From positions 62,001 through 126,000 of the forward strand of contig PHAG01000003.1 in assembly GCA_002841625.1 (NCBI GenBank): DNA of 64,000 nt, in the 5' to 3' direction. Each line of letters starts with the position of its first letter. The stretch's first letter is position 1. Made by a program: the position numbers and the translations under genes. The stretch is from Firmicutes bacterium HGW-Firmicutes-1. GTDB taxonomy: Bacteria > Bacillota > Clostridia > Lachnospirales > Vallitaleaceae. The notes beneath the pieces were generated by a model, which made no database searches, was not told the DNA's origin, and worked only from the letters and a program-made list of their open reading frames with translations. This document shows, piece by piece, positions 8,110 to 17,009 of this stretch.

Positions 8110-9864
8110 TTAGTAAGGTAATCTTATTGTCATTTTTGTACCTTCTCCAACTTTACTATCAACCTTTATTTTTCCATTATATAGTTCAACTATATGTTTT
8201 ACAATTGATAATCCCAGTCCAGTACCACCTGTTGCCCTTGATCTACCTCTGTCAACGCGATAAAATCTTTCAAACAATCTAGGTATATGTTTTTTCTCAA
8301 TGCCTATACCGGAATCTTCAATTTCTATAATTACAAATTTAAACTCTTCTCTAAGACGAATCTTGACAAACCCAACATCCGTATACTTTATAGCATTTCC
8401 AATCACATTAATCAAAAGTTGCTTTATTCTATTTTTATTACATTTATATGGAACCACTAAATCATCGGTAAATGTTTCTATTTGCAAATTCTTTTCCTTT
8501 GCCTCTGGCAACAAAAGTTCAACGACTTCATTTATGATTTCACCAATATTGTAAAGCCCAATATTTTTATCTCCAACCATCGCTTCAATTTCAGATAAAA
8601 TTAATATATCATCAATTAACCCTTCTAATCTTTCAGCTTCAATATCAATAATGTCTAAAAATCTTGTAGCCACCTCTTCTTCATCAATCGCTCCATTTTT
8701 CAAGGTATCAACAAAGCCTCTGATTGAAGTAAGTGGTGTTTTTAATTCATGAGTAACATTTGATACAAAATCGCTTCGCATGTTTTCTAATTTTCTCATT
8801 TGCGTAACATCAGATACAACAAGTAGAACCCCTAAGCTTTTTTTAGTTTCAGATCTTGATCTTATTGGATTTGCATAAATCAAATAATTTCTTTCTCCTG
8901 ATGAATCATATATTTTTGCTTCCTTTACAATCAATTCACTAAGCTCTAAGGATTTCTCTAGTAAATCAAAAATAACAAGATTTCTTGTGACTTCATAAAA
9001 CAGTTTGCCCTTTATGTCTTGATCTTCAATATGAAACAACTTTAAAAAATTATCATTATAAATTCCAATCTTCATTTCATGGTTAACAGCAATTATCCCA
9101 CTACTCATGCTACTTAAAATCGATTCTAATTCTGCATTTTTATTTTCTAATTTCCACAAGTTCATTCTTAGCTTAAAAGTCATATTATTAAAAGCATCTG
9201 CTAGCTGCCCAATCTCGTCGTGCTGTTGAATATAGATTTTATCTTCATAATCTCCTTCAGATATTTTAATTGCTGCCTCCGTTAATTCATTAATTGGTAA
9301 CATAATTTTTCTAGTGAGAAAATAAGCGATAGCAATCGCTAATAATGCACCTATAAAAATACCAATTACCACCATCATTAACATGTCTGATATGATCTCT
9401 TCAATTTCTGTTAGAGGTGTAGCCGTTCTTAAAACGCCCTGAAAATCTTGAACATTTAAAGGAATTGCTACGTATTGAAAATAAACTTTCATTGTATTGC
9501 TGTATCTTAAACTTGAATAAAGCTCTCCTTTTTCAAGAGCCTTGGCAATTTCTTCTCTATTTTTATGGTTGTCCATTTCATCGACTTTATTATCTGACTC
9601 CGCTATTACTTGACCCTCTGAATCCACTATCGTAATTCTAGATCCTGTTTTTTCGGAGTATATATTCACAAAATCCTGATATCTAGATGGATCATAGCTC
9701 TGATCCGATGTAACAATATCTAACAACAAATTAATTCTTGTTTCTGATTCTTTCTGTACCCTTTCAAAAAAATAGTCTTTTGTTTTATTCCATGAAAAAA
9801 TTACTGTAACAAGCATAGTAACAGTAATGATTAGTAAATAGGTTCCTAATAATTTCTTTTGCAC
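8110..9864 (-). CDS. phoR: Phosphate sensor histidine kinase
   Basis: Membrane sensor kinase that phosphorylates PhoP when phosphate is scarce. 584 aa: TM1 (about 8-24), an extracytoplasmic sensor domain (30-155), TM2 (162-183), a HAMP linker (185-238), a PAS domain (about 245-355), HisKA with phospho-acceptor His372 (NVTHELKTPLTS), and HATPase_c with N, G1 (DSGIGIE) and G2 (GGTGLGLSI) boxes. Stop/start spacing from phoP is 16 bp. The identity as PhoR rests on domain order and on its place at the end of the pst-phoU operon. Confidence 0.93.
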   Translation of the reverse strand: MQKKLLGTYLLIITVTMLVTVIFSWNKTKDYFFERVQKESETRINLLLDIVTSDQSYDPSRYQDFVNIYSEKTGSRITIVDSEGQVIAESDNKVDEMDNHKNREEIAKALEKGELYSSLRYSNTMKVYFQYVAIPLNVQDFQGVLRTATPLTEIEEIISDMLMMVVIGIFIGALLAIAIAYFLTRKIMLPINELTEAAIKISEGDYEDKIYIQQHDEIGQLADAFNNMTFKLRMNLWKLENKNAELESILSSMSSGIIAVNHEMKIGIYNDNFLKLFHIEDQDIKGKLFYEVTRNLVIFDLLEKSLELSELIVKEAKIYDSSGERNYLIYANPIRSRSETKKSLGVLLVVSDVTQMRKLENMRSDFVSNVTHELKTPLTSIRGFVDTLKNGAIDEEEVATRFLDIIDIEAERLEGLIDDILILSEIEAMVGDKNIGLYNIGEIINEVVELLLPEAKEKNLQIETFTDDLVVPYKCNKNRIKQLLINVIGNAIKYTDVGFVKIRLREEFKFVIIEIEDSGIGIEKKHIPRLFERFYRVDRGRSRATGGTGLGLSIVKHIVELYNGKIKVDSKVGEGTKMTIRLPY

Positions 9865-9880
9865 GATACCACTCCTCTAC

Positions 9881-10591
9881 TTAAGAAAACTTATATCCAA
9901 TGCCACGAACAGTTTTAATGTAAATAGGATTACTATCATCAACTTCAATTTTCTTTCTTATGTTTCTTATATGTACATCAACCGTTCTGGTTTCTCCAAA
10001 ATAATCATAGCCCCAAATTTTTTCAAGAAGATATTCCCGATCAAAAACTCTTCCTTTGTTTTTCGCAAGTAAATAGAGCAGTTCGAATTCCTTTAAAGGC
10101 AATTCAACCACTTTATCTCCAATTACAACCTCATGTGTTGACTTGTTAATCATGATATCACCAATTTTTATGCGATCTTCCAAGAAATCTTCTTTAACCG
10201 CTTGTCTTTTAGATAATTCTTCTGTTCTTCTAGCCACAGCTTTGATTCTAGCCATCAATTCATGTATACCAAAAGGCTTACTGAGATAATCATCTGCCCC
10301 CATTTCCAGTCCGAGTACCTTATCAATTTCTTCACTTTTTGCAGTAAGCATGATGACTGGAATGCTCATCCATTTTTCTGTTGATCTAATCGTTTTGAGC
10401 ACCTCTAAACCATCTATACCTGGTAGCATAAGATCTAGTAATATCATATCCACATCTTTTTCATTTAAGATACGAAGTCCACCTTCACCGGTATCTGCTT
10501 GAAGTACTTCATAACCGTTTTTTTCTAAATTGTATTTGAGTAATTCTAATATATTTTGTTCATCATCGACAGTAAGTATAACCTTTTTCAT
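9881..10591 (-). CDS. phoP: Phosphate response regulator (OmpR/PhoB family)
   Basis: DNA-binding response regulator, 236 aa. Receiver domain with acidic pocket D9-D10, phospho-acceptor Asp53 (LLDLMLPG) and conserved Lys in MLTAKSEE. The C-terminal winged helix has the family ending RTVDVHIRNIRKKIE and TVRGIGYKF. ATG 10591 is chosen for the AAGGAGG 8 nt upstream. It lies between phoU and phoR, so it is very probably the regulator of the upstream pst genes, whose promoter region carries TTTACA/TTAACA repeats of the PhoP-box type. Confidence 0.93.
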   Translation of the reverse strand: MKKVILTVDDEQNILELLKYNLEKNGYEVLQADTGEGGLRILNEKDVDMILLDLMLPGIDGLEVLKTIRSTEKWMSIPVIMLTAKSEEIDKVLGLEMGADDYLSKPFGIHELMARIKAVARRTEELSKRQAVKEDFLEDRIKIGDIMINKSTHEVVIGDKVVELPLKEFELLYLLAKNKGRVFDREYLLEKIWGYDYFGETRTVDVHIRNIRKKIEVDDSNPIYIKTVRGIGYKFS

Positions 10592-10652
10592 GACACAAGC
10601 CTCCTTTATAGCAGTAAATCTTATAAAACTCCGCATTCCATTCGGTTAAATT

Positions 10653-11297
10653 TTAGTGGCTGCCTGTCACTGTATATATAATCCATTCAGCAATATTTGT
10701 AGCATGGTCTCCCATTCTTTCCAAATACTTGACTATAAACATAAAGTCCTTACACTGTCTAATATTATCACTATTCTCTTTCATAAGCTCTATTAATTCT
10801 TCAATTATAGTATCAAAATAGTTGTCAATCTCATCGTCTCTAGCACAAATAGATCTTGCCAGTTCCAAGTCTTTTTTTACCGAGCAATCAATCGCATCCT
10901 TTACCATTTGCTTCACTTTTTCAACCATTTCAGGAATATGAACCACTGGTTTAATATAATTCTCTTTAGACAAACTAACTGTATATTCAGAAATATCTGC
11001 ACAATGATCCGCAATTCGCTCTAAATCAGTAATGATTTTAAGAACAGCAGCTATATCTCTAAGGTCTGAAGCAATCGGTTGCTGTCTAGCAATTAATAAG
11101 ATGCATTCTCTTTCAACCTTAAGTTCCATTTCATCAATTTCTTCATCTCTATCAATAACCTGTTGAGCCAATTCAATATTTTGAGTAATCAATGCCTCAA
11201 TCATGTCATCCATTGTTTTTTCGATGACTGCACCCATTTTTGTTAAGTCTTTATGTAGTACATCTAGCTCTCTTTGAAATTCATATCTTTCTGGCAT
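10653..11297 (-). CDS. phoU: Phosphate transport regulator PhoU
   Basis: Cytoplasmic all-helical protein that couples the Pst transporter to PhoR signalling. 214 aa with two PhoU three-helix repeats; the metal-binding motifs are seen as DLERIADHCADISE and KYLERMGDHATNIAE. ATG 11297 (MPERYEF) is chosen because GGAGG is 8 nt upstream; an in-frame TTG 15 nt earlier overlaps the ribosome binding site. 46 bp after pstB. Confidence 0.95.
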   Translation of the reverse strand: MPERYEFQRELDVLHKDLTKMGAVIEKTMDDMIEALITQNIELAQQVIDRDEEIDEMELKVERECILLIARQQPIASDLRDIAAVLKIITDLERIADHCADISEYTVSLSKENYIKPVVHIPEMVEKVKQMVKDAIDCSVKKDLELARSICARDDEIDNYFDTIIEELIELMKENSDNIRQCKDFMFIVKYLERMGDHATNIAEWIIYTVTGSH

Positions 11298-11343
11298 AAA
11301 TAATTCCTCCAATTATGATAGTTTGCGCTTGTATAAATTCTTA

Positions 11344-12105
11344 TCACCCAAAGCGTCCTGTGATATAATCCTCTGTCTTTTGTTTTGTTGGATTGCTAAA
11401 TATCTTTTCTGTACTATCAAATTCAAGCAGTTCTCCAAGAAGGAAAAATGCAGTTTTATCAGATATTCTTGCAGCTTGCTGCATATTATGCGTTACCATA
11501 ACAATAGTATAATCCTTTTTTAACTCAGTTGCCAAGTCCTCAATTTTTAATGTAGAAATTGGATCAAGTGCAGATGTTGGTTCATCCATTAACAATACTT
11601 CTGGTTCAACTGCCAATGCTCTTGCTATACATATCCTTTGTTGTTGTCCTCCAGAAAATCCAATTGCATTTCTTTTAAGTCTATCACTTACTTCATCCCA
11701 GATAGCAGCTTTTCTAAGACTACTTTCTACAATCTCATCTAGAATTGCTTTTTTCTTAATGCCATGTGATCTTGGACCATAAGCAATATTATCATATACA
11801 CTCATTGGAAAAGGATTCGGCTTTTGAAAAACCATGCCAACTCTTGATCTTAGCTTAATAACATCAATATCACCATAGATATCTTCACTGTCTAACTCAA
11901 TTTTTCCTTCTACTCTTACACCTTCTATTAAATCGTTCATCCTATTTAATGTTCTTAAGAAGGTTGACTTACCACATCCAGACGGACCGATAAATGCTGT
12001 GATTTCATTTTTTAGTATATCCATATTAATATTTTTTAAGGCTTGAAGGTCACCGTAAAAAAAATCCAAATCCTTGATCATAAATTTTATACTTTTATCC
12101 ATCAT
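11344..12105 (-). CDS. pstB: Phosphate ABC transporter ATP-binding protein
   Basis: ATPase of the high-affinity phosphate importer, 253 aa. Walker [11 protein letters not shown]-loop region [13 protein letters not shown] (the PNPFPMS run is diagnostic of PstB), signature SGGQQQR, Walker [12 protein letters not shown], and switch His in VTHNM. ATG 12105 has AAGGTGG 5 nt upstream; a GTG 9 nt earlier lies within that site. 10 bp after pstA. Confidence 0.97.
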   Translation of the reverse strand: MMDKSIKFMIKDLDFFYGDLQALKNINMDILKNEITAFIGPSGCGKSTFLRTLNRMNDLIEGVRVEGKIELDSEDIYGDIDVIKLRSRVGMVFQKPNPFPMSVYDNIAYGPRSHGIKKKAILDEIVESSLRKAAIWDEVSDRLKRNAIGFSGGQQQRICIARALAVEPEVLLMDEPTSALDPISTLKIEDLATELKKDYTIVMVTHNMQQAARISDKTAFFLLGELLEFDSTEKIFSNPTKQKTEDYITGRFG

Positions 12106-12115
12106 TTCACCCACC

Positions 12116-13291
12116 TTAATTTATTTTAGAGTATTTTCTTGTTATGAATTTTGATAAAACATTAAGAACTAGAATAATGGCAATAACAACTGTTCCTATA
12201 GCACATGCCATTTCAATATTACCTTCTTCTTTTGCTACGTTATAAGCTTTTACAGTTAGCGTAGCTCCGTTTGAAAAAATACTATTTGGAATAGTTGCTA
12301 CTGTGCCTGCTGTAAGTAATAATGCAGCTGATTCCCCAACAATTCTTCCAATACTTAAAATAATAGCAACTACAATACCTGGAATCGCACTTGGCAAAAC
12401 TGCATTTTTTATTGTATGAAGCTTCGTCGCTCCCAATCCCAAAGAACCTTCTCTATAGGACAAAGGTACCGCTTTTAAGGATTCTTCTGTTTGTCTTATG
12501 ATCACTGGTAACAATATAATACTTAAGGTTAGTGCACCTGCTAAAATTGAAAAACCAAGTTTAAGAAATGCTACAAAGAACAGCATTCCAAATAATCCAT
12601 ATATAATAGATGGTATACCTGATAAGCTTTCTGTCGCAAAACGAATCAGTGTTACCATGCGTCCTGCTTTTGCGTATTCAGTCAAATAAATCGCTGCAAA
12701 AATACCAATTGGGCAAGCAATTATGAGGCATAAGCCAATCATCATTAAGGTTGTTACAAGCATTGGAAAAACACCTTCACCTGCTCTCGTAACCTTTAAT
12801 GTAAGCGTTTCACCTTCTTTGTTAATCATATCATTTATTTCAGCTAATGATACACCCTTTACATTTGTTTTTCCTATTTTTTTTACAATATCTCCTTTTT
12901 TCATCTTGAATACTTCACCAGTAGTCAATTTCCCCTTACTTACTAGAGAGGCTGATTCAACATTTGTTATAATCGCTACCTCTTCACCTTCTATTTGCTT
13001 TAGTTCAAAACTCACACCAAGTTTATTTTCTTTACCATTTTCTATAGCTTCTACCTTAACATAACTCGTTTTGGAGTCGTAATCTGATGTTAAAAAGTCG
13101 ATCCTTAATTTATCCATACCATTCATAAAAACAAATCCAATAATATACAATAGAACACCAATCGTAAAAGCTGTAGAAAGACCAATAAGAAAATATGCAA
13201 GTATATTCGTTGTCTTACCCTTGGAAGTTTTTTCTTTTAGAGATATGTTTCCCTTATTGATATAAGATCGTTTCATAATATCTTGTTCCAT
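12116..13291 (-). CDS. pstA: Phosphate ABC transporter permease PstA with inserted PDZ-like domain
   Basis: Inner-membrane half of the phosphate channel. At 391 aa it is roughly 100 residues longer than usual. TM1 is at about 30-56. Residues about 70-172 form an insertion predicted to face outside, and its second half reads like a PDZ domain ([17 protein letters not shown], then SLAEINDMI and [13 protein letters not shown]). The normal permease core resumes at about 176 with the EAA-type loop [20 protein letters not shown] 13291 has GGAGTG 6 nt upstream. See findings. Confidence 0.94.
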   Translation of the reverse strand: MEQDIMKRSYINKGNISLKEKTSKGKTTNILAYFLIGLSTAFTIGVLLYIIGFVFMNGMDKLRIDFLTSDYDSKTSYVKVEAIENGKENKLGVSFELKQIEGEEVAIITNVESASLVSKGKLTTGEVFKMKKGDIVKKIGKTNVKGVSLAEINDMINKEGETLTLKVTRAGEGVFPMLVTTLMMIGLCLIIACPIGIFAAIYLTEYAKAGRMVTLIRFATESLSGIPSIIYGLFGMLFFVAFLKLGFSILAGALTLSIILLPVIIRQTEESLKAVPLSYREGSLGLGATKLHTIKNAVLPSAIPGIVVAIILSIGRIVGESAALLLTAGTVATIPNSIFSNGATLTVKAYNVAKEEGNIEMACAIGTVVIAIILVLNVLSKFITRKYSKIN

Positions 13292-13301
13292 TTTATCACT
13301 C

Positions 13302-14228
13302 CTATTTCACATTAATACGTGATACCATTCTACTAAGTAGGATGTTAATGACAATAATAAAAATAAATAAAACTGCGCCTGTAGCAAATAGCATTTCTTG
13401 GTGTAATCCAAAGGAATATCCCATTTCCATAGCAATATTTGTTGTTAACGGCCTTACCTTATCCCATATGCTAAAGGGCATTCCTGCAATTGGATTACCT
13501 GCAACTAGCATTACTGCCATCGTTTCTCCAATAGCTCGACCAATTCCAAGTACAACAGCTGCTAATATTCCAGACCTCGCTGCTGGTAGAATTACTTTAA
13601 AAATAGTTTGTACTTTAGATGCTCCTAGTCCATAAGAGCCTTCTCTATATGAATTTGGCACTGTGCGGATTGCATTTTCAGAAATCGTAATCACTGTTGG
13701 CAATATCATAATTGTTAATACAATAATGACTGCAAGTAGCGATTGTCCTTGTGATTGTGGTGATATCTTCATAACATGAGGCACGATAATTCCCAATCCA
13801 AATACCCCATAAATAACAGATGGTATTCCTGCTAATAATTCAACTGCTGGCTTCACGATTTTTTTAATAGGCCTTGGTGCGATTTCCGAAATAAAAACCG
13901 CTGTTAGTATACCAATAGGAACCCCTATCAAAATTGCTCCTGAAGTAGCAAATACTGATCCAACTATCATAAATAAAATACCATATTTTGCATCAGCTGG
14001 ATTATCACTTGGTCGCCACTCAGTCCCCGTTAAGAACTGTATTAATGAATATGTACCTTCCTTATTACTTGGAACAAATGGTTGTAATCCTTTATAAAAA
14101 ACAAAAAAAGTTATCGCAATAACACTAATAATCGCTATACAAGCATTTATAAAAAACCATTTTTCAAAAATGAATTCTAAGAAATCTCTTTTTTTGTTTG
14201 CCTTCATTGTAGTTTTATCTTGAACCAT
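13302..14228 (-). CDS. pstC: Phosphate ABC transporter permease PstC
   Basis: Second membrane subunit of the phosphate importer, 308 aa, six predicted membrane helices. Family marks are the loop PNSYREGSYGLGASKVQTI and GIPSVIYGVFGLG. A short cytoplasmic N-terminus precedes TM1 (about 26-48). ATG 14228 has AAGGAGTG 5 nt upstream. Only 10 bp separate it from pstA, and a stable hairpin lies between pstS and this gene. Confidence 0.96.
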   Translation of the reverse strand: MVQDKTTMKANKKRDFLEFIFEKWFFINACIAIISVIAITFFVFYKGLQPFVPSNKEGTYSLIQFLTGTEWRPSDNPADAKYGILFMIVGSVFATSGAILIGVPIGILTAVFISEIAPRPIKKIVKPAVELLAGIPSVIYGVFGLGIIVPHVMKISPQSQGQSLLAVIIVLTIMILPTVITISENAIRTVPNSYREGSYGLGASKVQTIFKVILPAARSGILAAVVLGIGRAIGETMAVMLVAGNPIAGMPFSIWDKVRPLTTNIAMEMGYSFGLHQEMLFATGAVLFIFIIVINILLSRMVSRINVK

Positions 14229-14253
14229 TATTTCACTCCTTACACTTGATGAT

Positions 14254-14282
14254 AGCCAAACAATTTAGTCAATTGTTTGGCT
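14254..14282 (-). promoter_or_regulatory. Intercistronic hairpin between pstS and pstC
   Basis: Perfect 12-bp stem AGCCAAACAATT / AATTGTTTGGCT with a 5-nt loop. No T-tract follows on the minus strand, so it is more likely an mRNA-stabilising or partial-attenuation hairpin, which would keep PstS in excess over the membrane subunits. Confidence 0.7.
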
Positions 14283-14303
14283 TCTCAAAGTATGATGTAT
14301 TCG

Positions 14304-15179
14304 TTATTTTACTGGAATGCCACCACTTTCAGTTACAATTACTTGACCTTCTTCTGATAAGATGAAATCCATGTATGCTTGTGTTGCTGTGGTCATGTTT
14401 TCTTCATGATAAATCATTAAGAAAGGTCTTGATATTTTGTAGGTTTCTGCTAATACATTTTCAACTGTTGCTTCTACGTCATTCACTGAAACTGCTTTTA
14501 CTGTCTCATCAATGGATGTAAGTGAAACATAACCAATCGCTTGTGGATTACCTGCTACTGAAGTTTGAACATTCCCATTTCCTTCAGCGATCATTGCATT
14601 TGCTGTTAACTCTTTTTCAAACTCTAAAAGCTCTTCAAATGCGCCTCTTGTACCTGAACCATCTTCTCTAGATACAACTACGATTACTTGATCTGCTCCA
14701 CCAACTTCTGACCAGTTTGTTATTTCACCTTTGTAAATTGCTGTAATTTGTTCCATTGTTAGAGCCTTTACCGCATTATCTGGATGCGTAACAACTGCAA
14801 TGCCATCATATGCTACAACAACTTCTGTTAAGCCCCATGTTTTTTCTTCTTCTTTTAAATTTCTTGATGATGCACCAATAGGTGTAACTCCTTCATGTGC
14901 GTTCTTAACACCTGCTGATGATCCAATTGCTTCATATGAAAAACCTGCTTCTGGGTTAATTGCGATAAATTCTTCTCCCGTAGCATTTCCAATTTTTTCT
15001 ACTGATGTTGATCCTGATATTGCTACTTCACCACTAATAGTTGTTTCGCTTGGTGTTTCTGTAATAGCTTCTGGTGTTTCTTCTGGTGTTTTTGTTTCTA
15101 CATCTTTCCCACATCCAACAAATGTCAATACCATAGTAGCTGCTAATAATAATCCTAATAATGATTTCATTTTCTTCAT
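14304..15179 (-). CDS. pstS: Phosphate-binding lipoprotein
   Basis: Extracytoplasmic phosphate receptor of the Pst importer, 291 aa. Signal peptide with lipobox TFVGC, then an acidic/Thr/Pro-rich linker, then the PBP-like domain. Phosphate-contact motifs are ISGSTSVEKIG, SREDGSGTRGAFEEL and a SSAGV stretch. ATG 15179 has GGAGG 5 nt upstream. First gene of the pst-pho operon, preceded by a PhoP-box-like repeat. Confidence 0.96.
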   Translation of the reverse strand: MKKMKSLLGLLLAATMVLTFVGCGKDVETKTPEETPEAITETPSETTISGEVAISGSTSVEKIGNATGEEFIAINPEAGFSYEAIGSSAGVKNAHEGVTPIGASSRNLKEEEKTWGLTEVVVAYDGIAVVTHPDNAVKALTMEQITAIYKGEITNWSEVGGADQVIVVVSREDGSGTRGAFEELLEFEKELTANAMIAEGNGNVQTSVAGNPQAIGYVSLTSIDETVKAVSVNDVEATVENVLAETYKISRPFLMIYHEENMTTATQAYMDFILSEEGQVIVTESGGIPVK

Positions 15180-15266
15180 AATATCCTCCAATGTTTTACA
15201 GGTTCTTTTTTTATTTAATTCATGTCATTAATATATCATTCTCTAGTTAACACCATATAATGCAAA

Positions 15267-15283
15267 TGTTAAGTTCATGTAAA
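15267..15283 (-). promoter_or_regulatory. PhoP-box-like direct repeat upstream of pstS
   Basis: Minus strand TTTACA-TGAAC-TTAACA: two TTWACA hexamers with an 11-bp period, the arrangement bound by PhoP in Bacillus. About 90 bp upstream of the pstS start. An ATTATA continues the phase one period downstream. Confidence 0.6.
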
Positions 15284-15309
15284 GTCGAAAATTGCAATTT
15301 TAATAAATA

Positions 15310-15340
15310 AAACACCCAAAGTTATATACCATGAGTGTTT
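15310..15340 (-). terminator. Possible terminator after the YccF-family gene
   Basis: Stem AACACTC / GGGTGTT with a long loop, then TTTATTT on minus. It lies 55 bp past the stop at 15395. The stem is short. Confidence 0.5.
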
Positions 15341-15394
15341 TTATACTTATTATTATTTTTTTAAACCAATCAATTTATTCATATCGCAGTAAAT

Positions 15395-15757
15395 TTATTG
15401 AATTTTAGCTCCGAAAGGTAAAAGGGCTAATTTTGCTAGCTTTAGATGTTGTAACCCAAAAGGTATTCCAACTATGGTTATACATAAGATTCCTGCAAAG
15501 ATCAAATGACTTAACGCCAATTCCCATCCTAAAAAAATCAACCAAATAATGTTTCCAATGAGACCTCCTGCACCAAACTCTCCGATTTGAACATCTCTCC
15601 CAAATGGAGCTAGAACCAAACCCGAAATTTTAAAGCATTGTAAACCAAAGGGTATTCCAATTACTGTTACGCAACATAATAACCCACATATGAGCCATTC
15701 AATAGCAGAAATAAACCCACCAAAAATAATCCATAAAACATTTCCTAAGCAACCCAT
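15395..15757 (-). CDS. YccF-family (DUF307) small membrane protein
   Basis: 120 aa with two copies of a hydrophobic unit, each containing a GIPFGLQ motif (VIGIPFGLQCFKIS and IVGIPFGLQHLKLA). This duplicated layout is the mark of the YccF family of inner-membrane proteins, whose function is unknown. ATG 15757 has GGAG 8 nt upstream. It stands alone, between a terminator-like hairpin and a dispersed repeat. Confidence 0.8.
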   Translation of the reverse strand: MGCLGNVLWIIFGGFISAIEWLICGLLCCVTVIGIPFGLQCFKISGLVLAPFGRDVQIGEFGAGGLIGNIIWLIFLGWELALSHLIFAGILCITIVGIPFGLQHLKLAKLALLPFGAKIQ

Positions 15758-15812
15758 GTTAGCATCTCCAATCAAGTTATATATCTACTATTCTTAATAT
15801 GCTGTACTTCTC

Positions 15813-15883
15813 AAGAAAATCGGCTGCGCCGAGTTAAAACTCTCGTTACGCATCTGCCGCTTTTCCAATTGCATATGCAGAAC
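15813..15883. repeat. Dispersed intergenic repeat, copy A
   Basis: Element of about 71 bp: left arm GAAAATCGGCTG, right arm CTGCCGCTTTTCC (imperfect inverted repeats), an inner GAGTT/AACTC stem, and the conserved tail AATTGCATATGCAGAAC. It begins 56 bp upstream of the YccF-family start and ends 8 bp short of the DUF2752 stop. Related copies are at 16353, 40435, 40518, 30741 and 56841. Confidence 0.75.
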
Positions 15884-15891
15884 TTTCCTTG

Positions 15892-16314
15892 TCAATAAAA
15901 AAGCACCTTTAATGTCCAGCTAATTACAAGTAAAATGCAAACTAAAAATCCATATCCAGCAAGAAACTTTCCGAATTTTAAAGTGACTTTTGCTTTTAAT
16001 AATCCCATTATATTAAAAATAGCTGTAAACACCATAAGTAAGTAAACCAAAAAACCAACTCTATTATATCTTAATGCATCCGTAAAATTAAAATTCTCTA
16101 GGGAAATAAAGCTTCTTGTTAGGCCACAAGAGGGACATTGAAATCCAAAATTAGTTCTATAAAAACATTTTCCAATCTCATATTTTTCCCAATTAAATAC
16201 ACTGATATAAGCAACGTCTCTTTCAACAAAAGCGATTGCAGCAATAAACAGAACTCCTAATATAGCCAATAATGAAAGCATATGTAATGTTCTAATGTTA
16301 ATCCATCTTTTCAA
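15892..16314 (-). CDS. DUF2752 membrane protein
   Basis: 140 aa with three predicted membrane helices. The signature CFYRTNFGFQCPSCGLTRSF matches the DUF2752 family: a CPxCGxTR motif at a membrane face, perhaps redox or metal related, function unknown. The start is TTG 16314 with AAGGA 9 nt upstream; no ATG gives the same coverage. The gene is flanked on both sides by copies of the dispersed repeat in the same orientation. Confidence 0.78.
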   Translation of the reverse strand: MKRWINIRTLHMLSLLAILGVLFIAAIAFVERDVAYISVFNWEKYEIGKCFYRTNFGFQCPSCGLTRSFISLENFNFTDALRYNRVGFLVYLLMVFTAIFNIMGLLKAKVTLKFGKFLAGYGFLVCILLVISWTLKVLFY

Positions 16315-16352
16315 AGTATTGATTCCTTTTTCTTTTATTTCATTCTCACTCC

Positions 16353-16476
16353 TAGAAAATCGACTGCGCAGCGTTAAATATCTATTTATACGCAGCGTTA
16401 AATATCTTTGTTATTTATACACCGAGTTAAAACTCTCGTTACCTATCTGCCGCTTTTCCAATTGCTTATGCAGAAC
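16353..16476. repeat. Dispersed intergenic repeat, copy B, with internal duplication
   Basis: It has the left arm GAAAATCGACTG and the right half CTGCCGCTTTTCC with AATTGCTTATGCAGAAC. About 50 extra bases are explained by a tandem duplication of a unit starting GCAGCGTTAAATATCT (16369-16384 and 16393-16408). Confidence 0.75.
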
Positions 16477-16488
16477 TTCCTTATCTAA

Positions 16489-16524
16489 TAAAAAAATAAC
16501 CGCATCCATTTTTATGATACGGTT
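16489..16524 (-). terminator. Terminator after the DUF4190 gene
   Basis: Stem AACCGTATC / GATGCGGTT followed on minus by ATTTTTTTATT; 27 bp past the stop. Confidence 0.8.
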
Positions 16525-16551
16525 GATTTTTCAATTGTCAATTTACTCGTA

Positions 16552-16929
16552 CTAATCTTCTAAAAAGTCTTCAAAATAGTTTTCATAATCATACTTGTAG
16601 TCAAATGATGGTAATGCTATGCTTATAATGGTAAGTATGATAGCTAAAACTATCGCAATGATTCCAAGTATGAATCCTGCTTTTGCCATACCTTTTCCAA
16701 CTGTTAGATCTTTGTTGGCATTTAAAAATAGTATTGCAAAAACAATTGCTAATGCACCTAATATAATCATACCAACTACTGTACAGCAGCATCCTGGGAA
16801 GAATGCAGTAATCCCTAGTACTAGAGATGCAATACCAAACCCCTTTTTATTAATAACTGGTGTGTCAGGTGTAACATCAACATACGTTTCAACAACTTGT
16901 TCATTTTCTTGATCATTAAATTCGCTCAT
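16552..16929 (-). CDS. DUF4190 membrane protein
   Basis: 125 aa. An acidic, Pro/Thr-containing N-terminal cytoplasmic stretch is followed by the DUF4190 pattern: KKGFGIASLVLGI, a small-residue helix with GCCC, then GKGMAKAGFILGIIAIV and a third helix, ending in an acidic tail (FEDFLED). Function is unknown; members often sit near secretion or stress genes. ATG 16929 has GAGGG 6 nt upstream. No operon partner. Confidence 0.8.
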   Translation of the reverse strand: MSEFNDQENEQVVETYVDVTPDTPVINKKGFGIASLVLGITAFFPGCCCTVVGMIILGALAIVFAILFLNANKDLTVGKGMAKAGFILGIIAIVLAIILTIISIALPSFDYKYDYENYFEDFLED

Positions 16930-17009
16930 AAGTCGCCCTCACTTTTTTATTATTCGTTGACATTATACCAAATTTTTACCTTTTAATCAACATAAGGGTC
17001 TGTTTTATT

